NCBI GenBank assembly: GCA_019359215.1
Contig: JAHHHS010000053.1
Location: 1 to 48,697 of the forward strand
Reading direction: 5' to 3'
DNA: 48,697 bases
DNA from: Nostoc indistinguendum CM1-VF10
Lineage (GTDB): Bacteria > Cyanobacteriota > Cyanobacteriia > Cyanobacteriales > Nostocaceae
A program made the translations under genes and the position numbers. A model generated the notes under the pieces. The model searched no databases, was not told where the DNA came from, and worked only from the letters and a program-made list of their open reading frames with translations. Of the stretch, positions 17,186 through 25,569 are shown piece by piece (position 1 is the stretch's first letter; each line of letters begins with the position of its first letter).

Positions 17186-17311
17186 TTACCAATCCGGCGA
17201 CATTTCGACAATTTCTCCCTTAAGTAGTTCTACTTTGCGATCGCTCAAAATGCCAGCATCAATCATGCGATGATATTCATCAATCGTCCACTTAGCAACA
17301 ATAACAGTCAT
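17186..17311 (-). pseudogene. Truncated Uma2-family gene (N-terminal stub)
   Basis: Starts at ATG 17311 behind a GGAGG-type ribosome site and encodes only 41 residues (VAKWTIDEYHRMIDAGIL, VELLKGEIVEMSPDW, stop). This is the first fifth of a Uma2 protein, clearly related to the intact one at 9899, cut right after the VEMSP motif. The remaining catalytic part is absent downstream. Confidence 0.8.
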
Positions 17312-17654
17312 GACGATTGATTCCTCCCAATGATTATTGATATTTTCCTATCTTAAATGTACTTCAAGAGAAGCCGCTAGTGCGGTTGTATCCGTGTAGG
17401 CAAGATTTACAAGCATGATCATAAAGGTGCAATCATAACTGACATACGCCTTTAAATTACACAATAACTCATGAGGTTCGTTGACTGCTGACTGTTGACT
17501 GTTAACAGTCAACAGTCAACACAAAAAAATGTGCAAGTTTAGATAGGCGACAGCTTATTAATTATTATTTAACTTTATTACTTATATCTTTGGGTAGAAG
17601 GAAAACACTATTATAATTTCTAAGCTAGTTATTAAGTTTTTGATAGATAAGATT
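17312..17654. other. Intergenic region with palindromic heptamer repeat
   Basis: No gene seen. It holds the perfect palindrome at 17489-17518 and A+T-rich promoter space for the GlsB-like gene. Confidence 0.5.
17489..17518. repeat. Perfect palindrome built of TGACTGT heptamers
   Basis: Two 15-bp arms centred between 17503 and 17504 (core CTGTTAACAG). It comes from inverted runs of the TGACTGT heptamer, followed by A-rich DNA. It may act as a bidirectional terminator or cruciform. Confidence 0.75.
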
Positions 17655-17930
17655 ATGCTGAACATTATTGCTTGGATTATTCTAGGTTTAATTGCTGGAG
17701 CGATCGCGAAAGCTATTTATCCCGGTCGTCAGGGTGGTGGAATTGTTTCAACTATGGCTTTAGGTATTATAGGTGCTGTGATTGGGGGGGTTTTAGTTAC
17801 TCTTTTTGAAACAGGAAGGTTTCAATTAACTGCTGCAACCCTAAGCATTCCTGGTGTAATTGTTGCCATCATTGGGGCAATGATTGCTATCTTTATCTGG
17901 AACTTAGTAGCTAATCGTGCCAGTTCGTAG
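17655..17930 (+). CDS. GlsB/YeaQ/YmgE-family stress-response membrane protein
   Basis: A 91-residue protein from ATG 17655 (a TTG at 17640 adds MIDKI only). It has three hydrophobic segments with the family's small-residue pattern: LNIIAWIILGLIAGAIAKAI, the GGGIVSTMALGIIGAVIGG loop-helix, and a C-terminal IPGVIVAIIGAMIAIFIWNL. The charged PGRQGGG after the first helix is diagnostic. In enterobacteria the family responds to general stress; biochemical role unknown. First gene of a run of stress-type genes up to 22.8 kb. Confidence 0.88.
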   Translation: MLNIIAWIILGLIAGAIAKAIYPGRQGGGIVSTMALGIIGAVIGGVLVTLFETGRFQLTAATLSIPGVIVAIIGAMIAIFIWNLVANRASS

Positions 17931-18009
17931 TTAAATCAAATTGCTAAGAAAATCATGGTAACAACCAGTTTGTTAGTAATTCCTCTTTCAAATTTTACGC
18001 CAACAACAG

Positions 18010-18040
18010 AAAAACTCCACTTCCTAAAAGTTAGTGGAGT
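18010..18040 (-). terminator. Rho-independent terminator for the CsbD gene
   Basis: An 8-bp stem of ACTCCACT/AGTGGAGT (18014-18021 and 18033-18040) is followed on the minus strand by five T residues. It lies 62 bp beyond the stop of the CsbD gene and also sits between two convergent genes, so it can serve both. Confidence 0.75.
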
Positions 18041-18102
18041 AATTAATCTTAAACTACCAATAATAAATCATCGTTAATATTACTTGCACTGCAAAAACTA
18101 AA

Positions 18103-18285
18103 TTAGTCTAAAGCTTTCTTAAGTTCGTCTTTAATGTTTTCTACAGTGTGAGTAGCTTGGGCTTGGGCTTGCTTTGTTTGTCCTTCAGCTTTATCTTGTG
18201 GATTACCCGTTATTTCACCCACAACCCCTTGAATTTTCCCTTCAATATTTTTTACAGTAGCTTCTACTCTTTTTTCGGCGCTCAT
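18103..18285 (-). CDS. CsbD-family stress protein
   Basis: A 60-residue, strongly charged helical protein matching CsbD: VEATVKNIEGKIQGVVGEIT, then GNPQDKAEGQTKQAQAQ, then a C-terminal helix. The family is induced in the general stress response (sigma-B regulon in Bacillus); molecular role unknown. Convergent with the GlsB-like gene, with a terminator between. Confidence 0.92.
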   Translation of the reverse strand: MSAEKRVEATVKNIEGKIQGVVGEITGNPQDKAEGQTKQAQAQATHTVENIKDELKKALD

Positions 18286-18970
18286 GGTTTTATTTACAGC
18301 TTGTAGTTGATTAAGCTATTACATAAGCTAACAATAGTGTATTATTTTTGACTTCCATAAACCGATAGAATAATTTGGTAAATTATATTATCTTAAGATA
18401 TGTACGAGGTGCTACCAGGGTAAGCGCAACGTAAAAAATATGAATATAGCAATCCGATTTGATTTCTGAATCACTCGTAGAGGTAAGGGACTGGGGACTG
18501 GCAAGAAGGAATAAAGGTGTACTGAGTTTTGTTCAAAAATCAAATATGAGTCCTATATATAGTAATCCTATTTAAAGGTTGTGTTGTCTAGATCCCCGAT
18601 TTCTTTGAGATGTCGGGGATCTAATTTTTCAAAAAGGAATAAACCGCAGAGAGGAATGGGAGATTTTCACGATTCATTTAGGATTGCTATATATGCATTT
18701 TCATAGAGAATTAGTATATAGCGGTTTGCAGTTGAGTCCAATACAGACCTAACCCCCAACCCCTTCTCTGCATTCGCGCAGCGTCTCGTTGGCGTTCGCG
18801 TTCGCGTCTCTGAAAGAGAAGCCTCTCGTAGAGAAGAGAGGGAATGGAAGTAAGATTCAAAGCCTCTCTCCCCAGAGAACAGAGGAATGGAAGTAAGGTC
18901 AAAACTGTACTGCACCCAAATGATAACCGCTATAGTCAAAGCAAATTTTCAACAAAAGGGAAGTAAAGGA
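18286..18970. other. Repeat-filled intergenic region
   Basis: 685 bp without a supported gene. Contents: a TATAGCAATCCG motif near 18448 and its inverse near 18683, the hairpin at 18590-18622, CAGACCTAACCCCCAACCCC at 18744 (the same block recurs near 48500), and CTCT(C/G)(G/T)-rich small repeats at 18765-18890. The in-frame extension of the following gene upstream of 18971 is made of this repeat DNA. Confidence 0.55.
18590..18622. repeat. AGATCCCCGA hairpin repeat, copy 1
   Basis: Ten-base arms AGATCCCCGA and TCGGGGATCT enclose a 13-nt loop. A second copy lies at 43005-43037, where it interrupts a gene. Confidence 0.85.
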
Positions 18971-19858
18971 GTGGTAACAAAACGTCAAAAAAATGTATGG
19001 AGGAGTGAAATTAATGACATTATTCGGGGTGCTTGTGGAGGATTTTTATTTGGTATACCCTTGCTGTACACAATGGAGGTTTGGTGGATTGGATCATCGG
19101 CAAAACCACAACTGATGATGATGGCGATCGCATTCATGTTTATTGTAGTTTACCTGCTCAATCAGATAGAAGGTTTTCGGAAACGCAGATATACTTGGCT
19201 AGCTCATCAAGTTGCAATGGATACCGTAGAAGCGATCGCGATTGGACTAGTTTGTTCTGCCTTTATGCTGCTACTATTGCGAGAATTGACGCCAGAAACT
19301 TCTCTAAAGGAATCTTTAGGTAAAATTATCTTTGAAAGTGTACCCTTCGCTCTCGGTGTAGCATTAGCCAACCAGCTTTTGGGAGATAGTAGAAATGGCA
19401 ATGCAAAAGAACAAGGAACCGATCAGGTAAGTAGCACAACCAAAAACAAAGAGGATGACTTACACGCCACCTTTACCGATGTGGGTGGAACCCTGATTGG
19501 TGCAACCATCATTGCATCTAACATTGCTCCAACAGATGAAATTCCTATGCTTGCAGCCGCAGCCTCGCCACCTTGGCAGTTGGCAATGATCGCTACATCT
19601 TTGCTAATTTCTTATGGCATTGTATTTCAGGCAGGCTTTTCTGACCAACAAAAGCGTAAACAGCAAAAAGGACTTTTCCAACGACCATCAAGCGAAACCA
19701 TTATGTCCTACTTAGTATCACTGCTAGCAACCGCTTTTATGCTGTGGTTCTTTCAAAAGTTAACTTTTAGCGACCCTTGGACAATGTGGTTAGATCACAC
19801 GTTGATGCTGGGGTTACCTGCAACTATTGGCGGTGCAGCCGGAAGGTTAGCAATATGA
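18971..19858 (+). CDS. TIGR02587-family integral membrane protein (DUF2391)
   Basis: A 295-residue protein starting at GTG 18971 (VVTKRQKNVWRSEINDIIRG); the upstream 28 codons are repeat-derived and relatives begin near this point. Six or more membrane helices, e.g. GFLFGIPLLYTMEVWWIG, MMMAIAFMFIVVYLLNQI, VEAIAIGLVCSAFMLLLL, and a C-terminal IMSYLVSLLATAFMLWFF. The next gene overlaps by four bases (ATGA) and is TIGR02588; the two families regularly occur as a pair, suggesting a complex. Function unknown. Confidence 0.85.
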   Translation: MVTKRQKNVWRSEINDIIRGACGGFLFGIPLLYTMEVWWIGSSAKPQLMMMAIAFMFIVVYLLNQIEGFRKRRYTWLAHQVAMDTVEAIAIGLVCSAFMLLLLRELTPETSLKESLGKIIFESVPFALGVALANQLLGDSRNGNAKEQGTDQVSSTTKNKEDDLHATFTDVGGTLIGATIIASNIAPTDEIPMLAAAASPPWQLAMIATSLLISYGIVFQAGFSDQQKRKQQKGLFQRPSSETIMSYLVSLLATAFMLWFFQKLTFSDPWTMWLDHTLMLGLPATIGGAAGRLAI

Positions 19859-20250
19859 ATAAAACAGAACAACCACCACGCTCAATAGCTGAGTGGGTAA
19901 CATTCAGCATCGCCTCACTTATCCTAGCAATCATTGTGAGTCTGGTGGGCTACACTTGGTTGAACGAAAAGAATCAACCTCCCATCGTTTCTGTCACTAA
20001 AAAACAAACAATTCGGGAAATCGATGGGCAATTTTATGTTCCCTTTGAAGTCGTAAATACTGGAGGAGATACAGCCGAGTCAGTTCAAATTATGGCTGAG
20101 TTACTAATTAACGGCAAAGTTACAGAAACAGGAGAGCAACAGATCGACTTTTTATCTAGTGGTGAGAGTGAAGAAGGTGCATTTATATTCACCCAGAACC
20201 CGCGTCAAGGTCAGTTAAATCTGCGTGTTGGTAGCTATAAATTGCCCTAA
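19855..20250 (+). CDS. TIGR02588-family membrane-anchored protein
   Basis: A 131-residue protein. The start at ATG 19855 overlaps the stop of the TIGR02587 gene, showing translational coupling. One N-terminal membrane helix (about 14-36) is followed by a soluble beta-rich domain (FYVPFEVVNTGGDTAESVQI, then GQLNLRVGSYKLP) resembling a CARDB/Ig-like fold. Likely periplasmic partner of the upstream membrane protein. Confidence 0.88.
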   Translation: MNKTEQPPRSIAEWVTFSIASLILAIIVSLVGYTWLNEKNQPPIVSVTKKQTIREIDGQFYVPFEVVNTGGDTAESVQIMAELLINGKVTETGEQQIDFLSSGESEEGAFIFTQNPRQGQLNLRVGSYKLP

Positions 20251-20291
20251 TGAAGATTTAAAAACGTAGATATAGCAATTTTTACGGGTAG

Positions 20292-20316
20292 GGACACGGC
20301 ATTGCCGTGTCCCTAT
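20292..20316. repeat. AGGGACACGGCA hairpin repeat
   Basis: Twelve-base perfectly complementary arms with a single central base, 42 bp after the TIGR02588 stop. It may also serve as a transcription end, but no T run follows. Confidence 0.7.
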
Positions 20317-20440
20317 GAGTATCTGTATTTATCTGTGATTAACTATTTTTTCTTTACCTTACCCATGCGGGAACCGCTATAAACGCAGACTAACATAACT
20401 GCTTCTAAGATGGGCATCTCACCCGCCCTTAACTAAAGCC

Positions 20441-20556
20441 TAGTACCGCAAGGCGGAAGTTAAAATTCAAAAGTCAAAAGTCAAAAGTCAAAAGTATTAT
20501 GGAATAAGCTGTTTAGGACTTTTCAGTGGTCTGCTTATTTCCGCCGTCTTGTACTA
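20441..20556. repeat. Small inverted-repeat element with AAAAGTC octamers inside
   Basis: The ends TAGTACCGCAAGGCGGAA and TTCCGCCGTCTTGTACTA are imperfect inverted repeats (the outer TAGTAC and inner GGCGGAA blocks are exact). Inside lie four tandem CAAAAGT-type units (about 20467-20496). Looks like a MITE-type element about 116 bp long between convergent genes. Confidence 0.6.
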
Positions 20557-20605
20557 GTAAAATTACCCAGTTTCTAAAATTGGATAATCTATTTTTTGAA
20601 AATCT

Positions 20606-21373
20606 TTAAGCTTTTAGTTTAGCTTTTGACCAAACGCCGTTTTCGTCTTCATCATATTGCTGATGAACAGACTCCCAAGCGGCTTGTTCAGCAGTGAACT
20701 CGTCATTTTTCTCATTGAGTACAGTGTTATAACGCTCAATGAATGTGTGTTGAGCTTCATCGGAAAGATGAGCGCGAACTTCAGGAGACAAGTCTTGTGG
20801 GCTGTTGCACTGTCCAAGACAAGGGCGAGCAAAAGTTTTTTCAATTGTGTGAATTTCTTCGCCACCACCGCTTTCGAGCAGCAATTGAAATTCGCCAGTG
20901 CGATCGCTCGGAACTTCAGCCATCACTAAAAATTCACCAGCTTGTAAGCGGGTTTGGTAGATAGCCGCTTTCTCTTCTGGCATCCCCAAGGTAGTTAAAA
21001 CCGATACTAGACCAGCACCTGCACTACCTGCGATCGCTCCACTAGCAGCCCCCAACAGCACCGCACCAATAGGCCCTGCTGCCACAATTGGGCCAACAAA
21101 GGGAATAAACAGTACGCCTACACCCGTGAGCAAGCTGAGAAAGGAACCAAACAAGGAACCAAAAACTGCCCCTGTTCTCAAACCTCCCAGAATCACATCC
21201 TTCTTACTAATAAAGCCAGCGATTCTAGTTTCCGACTGGAAATTTCTGCCCATGACAGAAATATGATCTCTAGGTACACCCCTGTCTAATAAACGTCGAA
21301 TCACATCATCAATTTGCTTCTGTTCTTTAAATACACTAGAGATAGTACGTTCTGCTTTATATACTTCTGGCAC
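20606..21373 (-). CDS. Glycine-zipper stress protein with C-terminal ChaB domain
   Basis: A 255-residue protein. Residues about 8-45 resemble the fold seen at the start of general stress proteins of the YflT/17M type (ISSVFKEQKQIDDVIRRLLD, GVPRDHISVMG). Residues 70-140 form a Gly/Ala-rich hydrophobic glycine-zipper segment that may span or coat membranes. The end (about 190-255) is a ChaB domain: LSPEVRAHLSDEAQHTFI followed by AEQAAWESVHQQYDEDENGVW. ChaB is linked to the cation antiporter ChaA in E. coli, but mechanism is unclear. It is next to dps on the same strand (160 bp apart). Confidence 0.8.
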   Translation of the reverse strand: MPEVYKAERTISSVFKEQKQIDDVIRRLLDRGVPRDHISVMGRNFQSETRIAGFISKKDVILGGLRTGAVFGSLFGSFLSLLTGVGVLFIPFVGPIVAAGPIGAVLLGAASGAIAGSAGAGLVSVLTTLGMPEEKAAIYQTRLQAGEFLVMAEVPSDRTGEFQLLLESGGGEEIHTIEKTFARPCLGQCNSPQDLSPEVRAHLSDEAQHTFIERYNTVLNEKNDEFTAEQAAWESVHQQYDEDENGVWSKAKLKA

Positions 21374-21534
21374 TTAAAAACTCCTAGTTTCGTTTGTATT
21401 ATGTTATTTTTGCAATGAATATGCTAAATAGGTAGATGCAGGCAGATTCATTCTTTCACGCCATTTAGAAGGAAGAATCAATCCTCCTTCTAATCGGTTT
21501 CACAGACAACCACCCTCTACTCAGACGTTATGAG

Positions 21535-22074
21535 CTATACACCTACAGGAGTCTTAGCCCCTTCTGTTGGCTGTCTACCATCTGGGCCCAGTGCCTCGCC
21601 TTCAATAAATGAGCGCAACATCCAAGCCATTTCCTCATGCTGTTCCATCAGTCCAGTCAGAAAGTCAGCAGTTCCCTGATCGTGGAACTGGTCACCAGAC
21701 TGATCTACATGATCTCTTAAGTTACGAATAACCTGCTCGTGATCATTCACTAGATTAGCTACCATCCCCGTTGCTGTGGGAACATTACCGGCATGTTCTT
21801 TGAGGCTAGCAACCTTAAGAAATCCTTCCATTGTGCCAACTGGATAACCGCCCAAAGCACGAGTCCGCTCTGCCAAAGCATCAATATTTAGAGTCAGCGT
21901 CTGGTAATGTTCTTCCCAAAGCTGGTGCAAAGAGCGGAACTGAGGCCCAACGACATCCCAATGATACTTTTTGGTTTTCACCAACAGTAGATAGGCATCT
22001 GCCAAATCTTGGTTTAACAGATTAATTACACCTTGACGCTGTTCTTCAGTCAAACCAATGTTTATCGAACGCAT
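21535..22074 (-). CDS. dps: Dps-family DNA-protection/ferritin-like protein
   Basis: A 179-residue protein. Dps dodecamers oxidise and store iron with peroxide and protect DNA. The inter-subunit ferroxidase residues are all present with the E. coli spacing: His38 (KKYHWDVVG), His50 (SLHQLWEEHY), Asp65 and Glu69 (NIDALAERTRALGG). The C-terminal tail (EALGPDGRQPTEGAKTPVGV) is longer than in minimal Dps. It may be one of several dps paralogues, as is usual in Nostoc. Same strand as the ChaB gene. Confidence 0.93.
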   Translation of the reverse strand: MRSINIGLTEEQRQGVINLLNQDLADAYLLLVKTKKYHWDVVGPQFRSLHQLWEEHYQTLTLNIDALAERTRALGGYPVGTMEGFLKVASLKEHAGNVPTATGMVANLVNDHEQVIRNLRDHVDQSGDQFHDQGTADFLTGLMEQHEEMAWMLRSFIEGEALGPDGRQPTEGAKTPVGV

Positions 22075-22460
22075 TGTTTTCCATCCCTAAGCAAACTTAT
22101 TCATTAATTTCTCAAAATTCAGATAGATTCCACATCAACCAAAGGTAACATTGTCGGCTGAAATTAATTACTGCATTCCTTCCTATTTCTATGCCTTAAT
22201 AGGTAGTATTAAGCCAATATTCTAGTAATTAGCGGACTTCATTGATTTTTTTGGCTACAATAATAAAATATACTAAATATAATTATCAATTAAACTATCT
22301 TTAATCAAAACTATCCAAACCCAGTTTCACTATAGGTGCTCAGGGGCAACGTATTTTTATAATTAAATTGTAGTTACCAGGTTAACAGTACTAATTAGTA
22401 ATGGGTGATTGCTTTTACGCAATCACCCATTACTATCGAAAAATTACTAGAACTATTAAT
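22075..22460. other. Intergenic region with long hairpin
   Basis: A+T-rich, no gene. It carries the 38-bp hairpin at 22397-22434 near the end of the gene at 22461. Confidence 0.5.
22397..22434. repeat. AGTAATGGGTGATTGC hairpin
   Basis: Sixteen-base perfect arms around a 6-nt loop (TTTTAC). It lies 27 bp beyond the stop of the minus-strand gene at 22461 and may end its transcript, though no T run follows. Confidence 0.7.
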
Positions 22461-22811
22461 TTAGTTGTTACCTGTAATTTTCCCCAATGCATTCTTTATA
22501 TTTTCTTCGACTGAAGTTGCACTCTGGGAATTTTCTGGACGCTTCTGCTTATCAATATCAGCAGCTCCCTGAACCTCATTAAGTCCTTCGTTAGTTTCCT
22601 TTTGAGTCTTTCTCAATCCTATTGGTGGTGCTTTACCGGCTTCGTCAGTTTTTGCCTGAATGTCAAGCAGTTGTGTAGTAGCTTCGGTAGGGTCACTTTG
22701 GTAGCTATCGATCGCAAAAGCAGGAAAAGCACTAGATAACAATAGTAAGGCGCAAGTAAAAGCCACAACTAGGAAGCGTACTGGATTTAAGACAGAAGCA
22801 ATAATTTTCAT
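22461..22811 (-). CDS. Secreted/low-temperature-induced-type small protein
   Basis: A 116-residue protein with a clear signal peptide (hydrophobic core VVAFTCALLLLSSAFPAFA, probable cleavage after AFA, residue 33). The mature part is hydrophilic and disordered-looking (ATTQLLDIQAKTDEAGKAPP, later SVEENIKNALGKITGNN). The C-terminal helix resembles the end of CsbD-like proteins. Related cyanobacterial proteins have been annotated as low-temperature-induced; I infer that loosely. It closes the stress cluster. Confidence 0.7.
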   Translation of the reverse strand: MKIIASVLNPVRFLVVAFTCALLLLSSAFPAFAIDSYQSDPTEATTQLLDIQAKTDEAGKAPPIGLRKTQKETNEGLNEVQGAADIDKQKRPENSQSATSVEENIKNALGKITGNN

Positions 22812-23416
22812 TTGAAATCCTCGATAACAGCTTTAACAACGCAGAACTTTCACTGAAATAGCAACAGATGGCATTTTACTTGGTAAAGAGCAATAATAAA
22901 AATAGCCAGTTACCCTTCAATCTGAAAGTTCTTTATAAGCGAACCTGACGAAGAAATTGTCTTAGGATTTCTGCATCGAACTAGTTAAGGGATAATAAGC
23001 AAATACCACCTTAATTCTTTAGCAAAATCATTACGTGTTTATATTGACAATCTTCTTTCAAGGTTCCCTGTTTCTACTTGTACTTTGAAAATGCTAACGC
23101 CTGCATCAATCTCTAGAATGAAATTTACTATATCTTTAGTTATAATAAAATCAGTCTCCAGGTATATCGACTTAATAAATATATTTTGGTTTCTGCAACC
23201 AACTTGGTAAAAATTGACCTTTTGAGACAAAGATAGTCAATGCCTGTTATAAAATGTGAAGCAATCAGCACAGGCGTAGCCCATCTATGCATCATATTTC
23301 GCTTACAAGTGAGGTTTTGTAAAAATTGCCACTGCCCTTGACGCAACTTTTACCAATTGCAGACAACCTGAATAACTTTTCAAACATCCCTTAAGAGTCC
23401 CCATTGCCAATTTATT
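22812..23416. other. 605-bp intergenic region
   Basis: A+T-rich DNA with no convincing gene. Overlapping minus-strand frames of 63 and 68 codons (23039-23346) have no ribosome site and lack normal composition; part of them (TGGGCTACGCCTGTGCTGA on the minus strand) is dispersed-repeat DNA. Confidence 0.45.
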
Positions 23417-24517
23417 TTAAACTTGATAAGTCTGTCTTATTACTTCTTCTATGGAGCTTAGGCGATGGAACATTTCTATTAATTCATGGGATCTTGTTTT
23501 TCGCTTCGTCAGCATTACTTTTAAAGGCGTTAAATAATGAACATCTGAGTCGTTTCCTAAAGCAACTTTGGCTGCTTGCAACACTTTTGTCGCATTCCCA
23601 AAAATATCCTCATTGTCAAACCCTTCTTTTGCAGAAACTTGGTGTAACATTGCATCGGGTACAGTTGCTCTACCCAGCAAAGTTTCATCTAACACCAAAC
23701 CTTTCAATAATGTTAACAAAGCCGCATAGATGGAAAAGTCATCACAGCTATCACAAGCCTTAAATTCAATGCGTCCCACTTCCGCCGGAATGCGGGCAAT
23801 TTTTGTTAAGGAAGGTATGCTATTAATCAGTTGTTCTTGTTTCTCAATAAAAACCAGAGCTGCTGGTCTTTTTCCGGTTCTGATAAATGTTCGTACCGAT
23901 AAACCATCCCATAAACCTCCTTTATAAAAAGGGGAACTATAACTAAAAGGAACGATATAAGGACTGTAATAAGTTAACTTTCTACCAATATCAATCACAT
24001 CTTCAGTAGATAAATTTGCCACTGAAATATTTAAATCTGGCCCATAAGATACCATGTGAATATTAGCAGTTTGTTCGTCAGGATAAGCCTGTAGCTCTTT
24101 AATTTCGTAATCGTTTAATGGGGGATGAGGTTCAAAAACCGGATTGTATGGATTAAAGCTGGCTAAAACTGGTGAGAAACCAAAGTTCGCAGCAACCTCA
24201 CGTAATAAGTCAAAACTTTCTGATAATTCAGTAATAGCGCCTTGAATATTAGAATGTATAGTCGTTCTAATTTCAATACCTTTAGTATGACAGTCTATCA
24301 CCTTGTCGGAATCTGCAAATCTTTCAAATCCCTCAATGTACCATCTCTTCATCTTAATACCCGCATCCCCGACGCGCAGTTGAGGATAGTCGCTAGGGTA
24401 TGTAGGTAGCTTTTCAATAATTTGATTGAAATCAGCAAATTTGGTGTGGGAAAAATCAGCAAATTTTCCTTCTTTGTTTAGGAAAGCGACTTCATGCTCA
24501 ATGCCAAATGAAAACAT
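23417..24517 (-). CDS. Glutamate-cysteine-ligase-like (GCS2) carboxylate-amine ligase
   Basis: A 366-residue protein beginning MFSFGIEHEVAFLNKEG, the E-x-E-type metal/ATP motif (GIEHEVAF) of the GCS2/EgtA fold. Later IDCHTKGIEIRTTIHSNIQG matches the Glu-Arg strand of the active site, and VGRIEFKACDSCDDFSIYAA the distal E-F-(K/R) motif. The overall sequence differs from the usual cyanobacterial GshA (which starts KGFEVEMYTG), so it is likely a second ligase with another substrate. It is 24 bp downstream of the methyltransferase gene and surely co-transcribed. The reaction (ATP-dependent amide bond to Glu or a similar acid) is inferred. Confidence 0.7.
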   Translation of the reverse strand: MFSFGIEHEVAFLNKEGKFADFSHTKFADFNQIIEKLPTYPSDYPQLRVGDAGIKMKRWYIEGFERFADSDKVIDCHTKGIEIRTTIHSNIQGAITELSESFDLLREVAANFGFSPVLASFNPYNPVFEPHPPLNDYEIKELQAYPDEQTANIHMVSYGPDLNISVANLSTEDVIDIGRKLTYYSPYIVPFSYSSPFYKGGLWDGLSVRTFIRTGKRPAALVFIEKQEQLINSIPSLTKIARIPAEVGRIEFKACDSCDDFSIYAALLTLLKGLVLDETLLGRATVPDAMLHQVSAKEGFDNEDIFGNATKVLQAAKVALGNDSDVHYLTPLKVMLTKRKTRSHELIEMFHRLSSIEEVIRQTYQV

Positions 24518-24541
24518 TATGTATACCTTAATTGCTTAGAG

Positions 24542-25357
24542 CTAACCTAATTTAACTAATGCCAAACGAGACGAATCGCACAGAGGAGGAAATAACATCA
24601 GTAAACGATTCATTAAAGAAAAACGTCGGTGATATTTAGTTGGCAGATTGGCATAATTACAGACTTCCATTACTTCGTAACGCGAATCCCAGTCTTTAAT
24701 CTTATGAATATTTGAGATACACCAATCAAATTTTGCCGAAGTGTATTTGAGTGAGTCATGGTGTTTTTGATTCTTTACAATTAGCGGTGACAAGGAATCA
24801 AAGGCAAACCATGAACCAGGAAAATATTGCAAAAGATTCGCAAACAATAGTTTCACTTCCTGTTCATTGAAATACTGCAACACGCCTTCGGCGACAAACA
24901 TAACAGGTTGTTTAGTAGTGGACTTGACATGCTCAATCCAATTCGTATCTAGGACAGAAGCCGTGATTAATTTACGGCGTTCTGTTTCCTCAAAAAACTG
25001 TCGTCGCAGAACCATGACATCCGGTAAATCTATGTCAAACCAGCAAACCTTGCCGTTATCTACTCGCTCAAAGCGTGTGTTCAGTCCCGCACCAATCTCG
25101 ATAACGGAACCTTGCGGATGTTGATTGAGGTAGGTACGTACCCAGTTGTCGAGGATAGTTCCTCGTAAACAACAGCCTATCTGAGAAGATTTAGCAGTAG
25201 TAAATTTATCAAATTCGTAGTCGAGCGCTGCAAGAATCTCAGATGATTTAGGATCTACTATAATTGGATCTGCTGCTTGAAGCTCACAAGCTCTAGCCCA
25301 GAGGGTAATTAGTAGTGTTTCTTGAATGACACCGAGGTGAACTTTGGTTTTATTCAT
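24542..25357 (-). CDS. LCMT-type (PF04072) O-methyltransferase
   Basis: A 271-residue protein. The start is set at ATG 25357 because GGAGG lies 5 nt upstream; a GTG at 25369 overlaps that site. It belongs to the leucine carboxyl methyltransferase/Ppm fold: helical N-terminus WARACELQAADPIIVDPKSS, SAM motif SVIEIGAGLNTRFERVD, then WFDIDLPDVMVLRRQF, and VMFVAEGVLQYFNEQEVKLL. Bacterial members often methylate carboxylates in small-molecule pathways. It is the first gene of a two-gene unit with the GCS2-like ligase, suggesting ligation and carboxyl methylation of a common metabolite. Confidence 0.8.
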   Translation of the reverse strand: MNKTKVHLGVIQETLLITLWARACELQAADPIIVDPKSSEILAALDYEFDKFTTAKSSQIGCCLRGTILDNWVRTYLNQHPQGSVIEIGAGLNTRFERVDNGKVCWFDIDLPDVMVLRRQFFEETERRKLITASVLDTNWIEHVKSTTKQPVMFVAEGVLQYFNEQEVKLLFANLLQYFPGSWFAFDSLSPLIVKNQKHHDSLKYTSAKFDWCISNIHKIKDWDSRYEVMEVCNYANLPTKYHRRFSLMNRLLMLFPPLCDSSRLALVKLG

Positions 25358-25569
25358 CAATACCTCCACAATACAAATTAAATCTTCCTTTTCAGTTTAA
25401 GTAGAAAAAATTCTCAAGTTCACTCTCAAATGGATTTTACCCTAAGAGCGACTATTGCGATTTGAAAACTTCTCTGGCTTATTTCTTGAGGCGGCTACGT
25501 CTACGCGCTTTCTTGATTTTTCTGTGCTGCCCCACTATCTTCATAGTTGCTGGGTAGGGTAGTTTAGTA

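Noticed and set aside
17489..17518. Palindrome considered as a regulator operator
   Set aside because: It is explained by inverted runs of the TGACTGT heptamer, a common cyanobacterial repeat.
18667..18939. Minus-strand frames of 63-90 codons rich in Arg/Ser/Glu
   Set aside because: They translate dispersed repeat DNA (CTCTGAAAGAGAA-type units); the peptide (RERERQRDAARMQRRG) is a repeat artefact with no ribosome site.
23039..23346. Overlapping minus-strand frames of 63 and 68 codons
   Set aside because: No ribosome site, Ile/Leu-biased composition, and part is repeat DNA.
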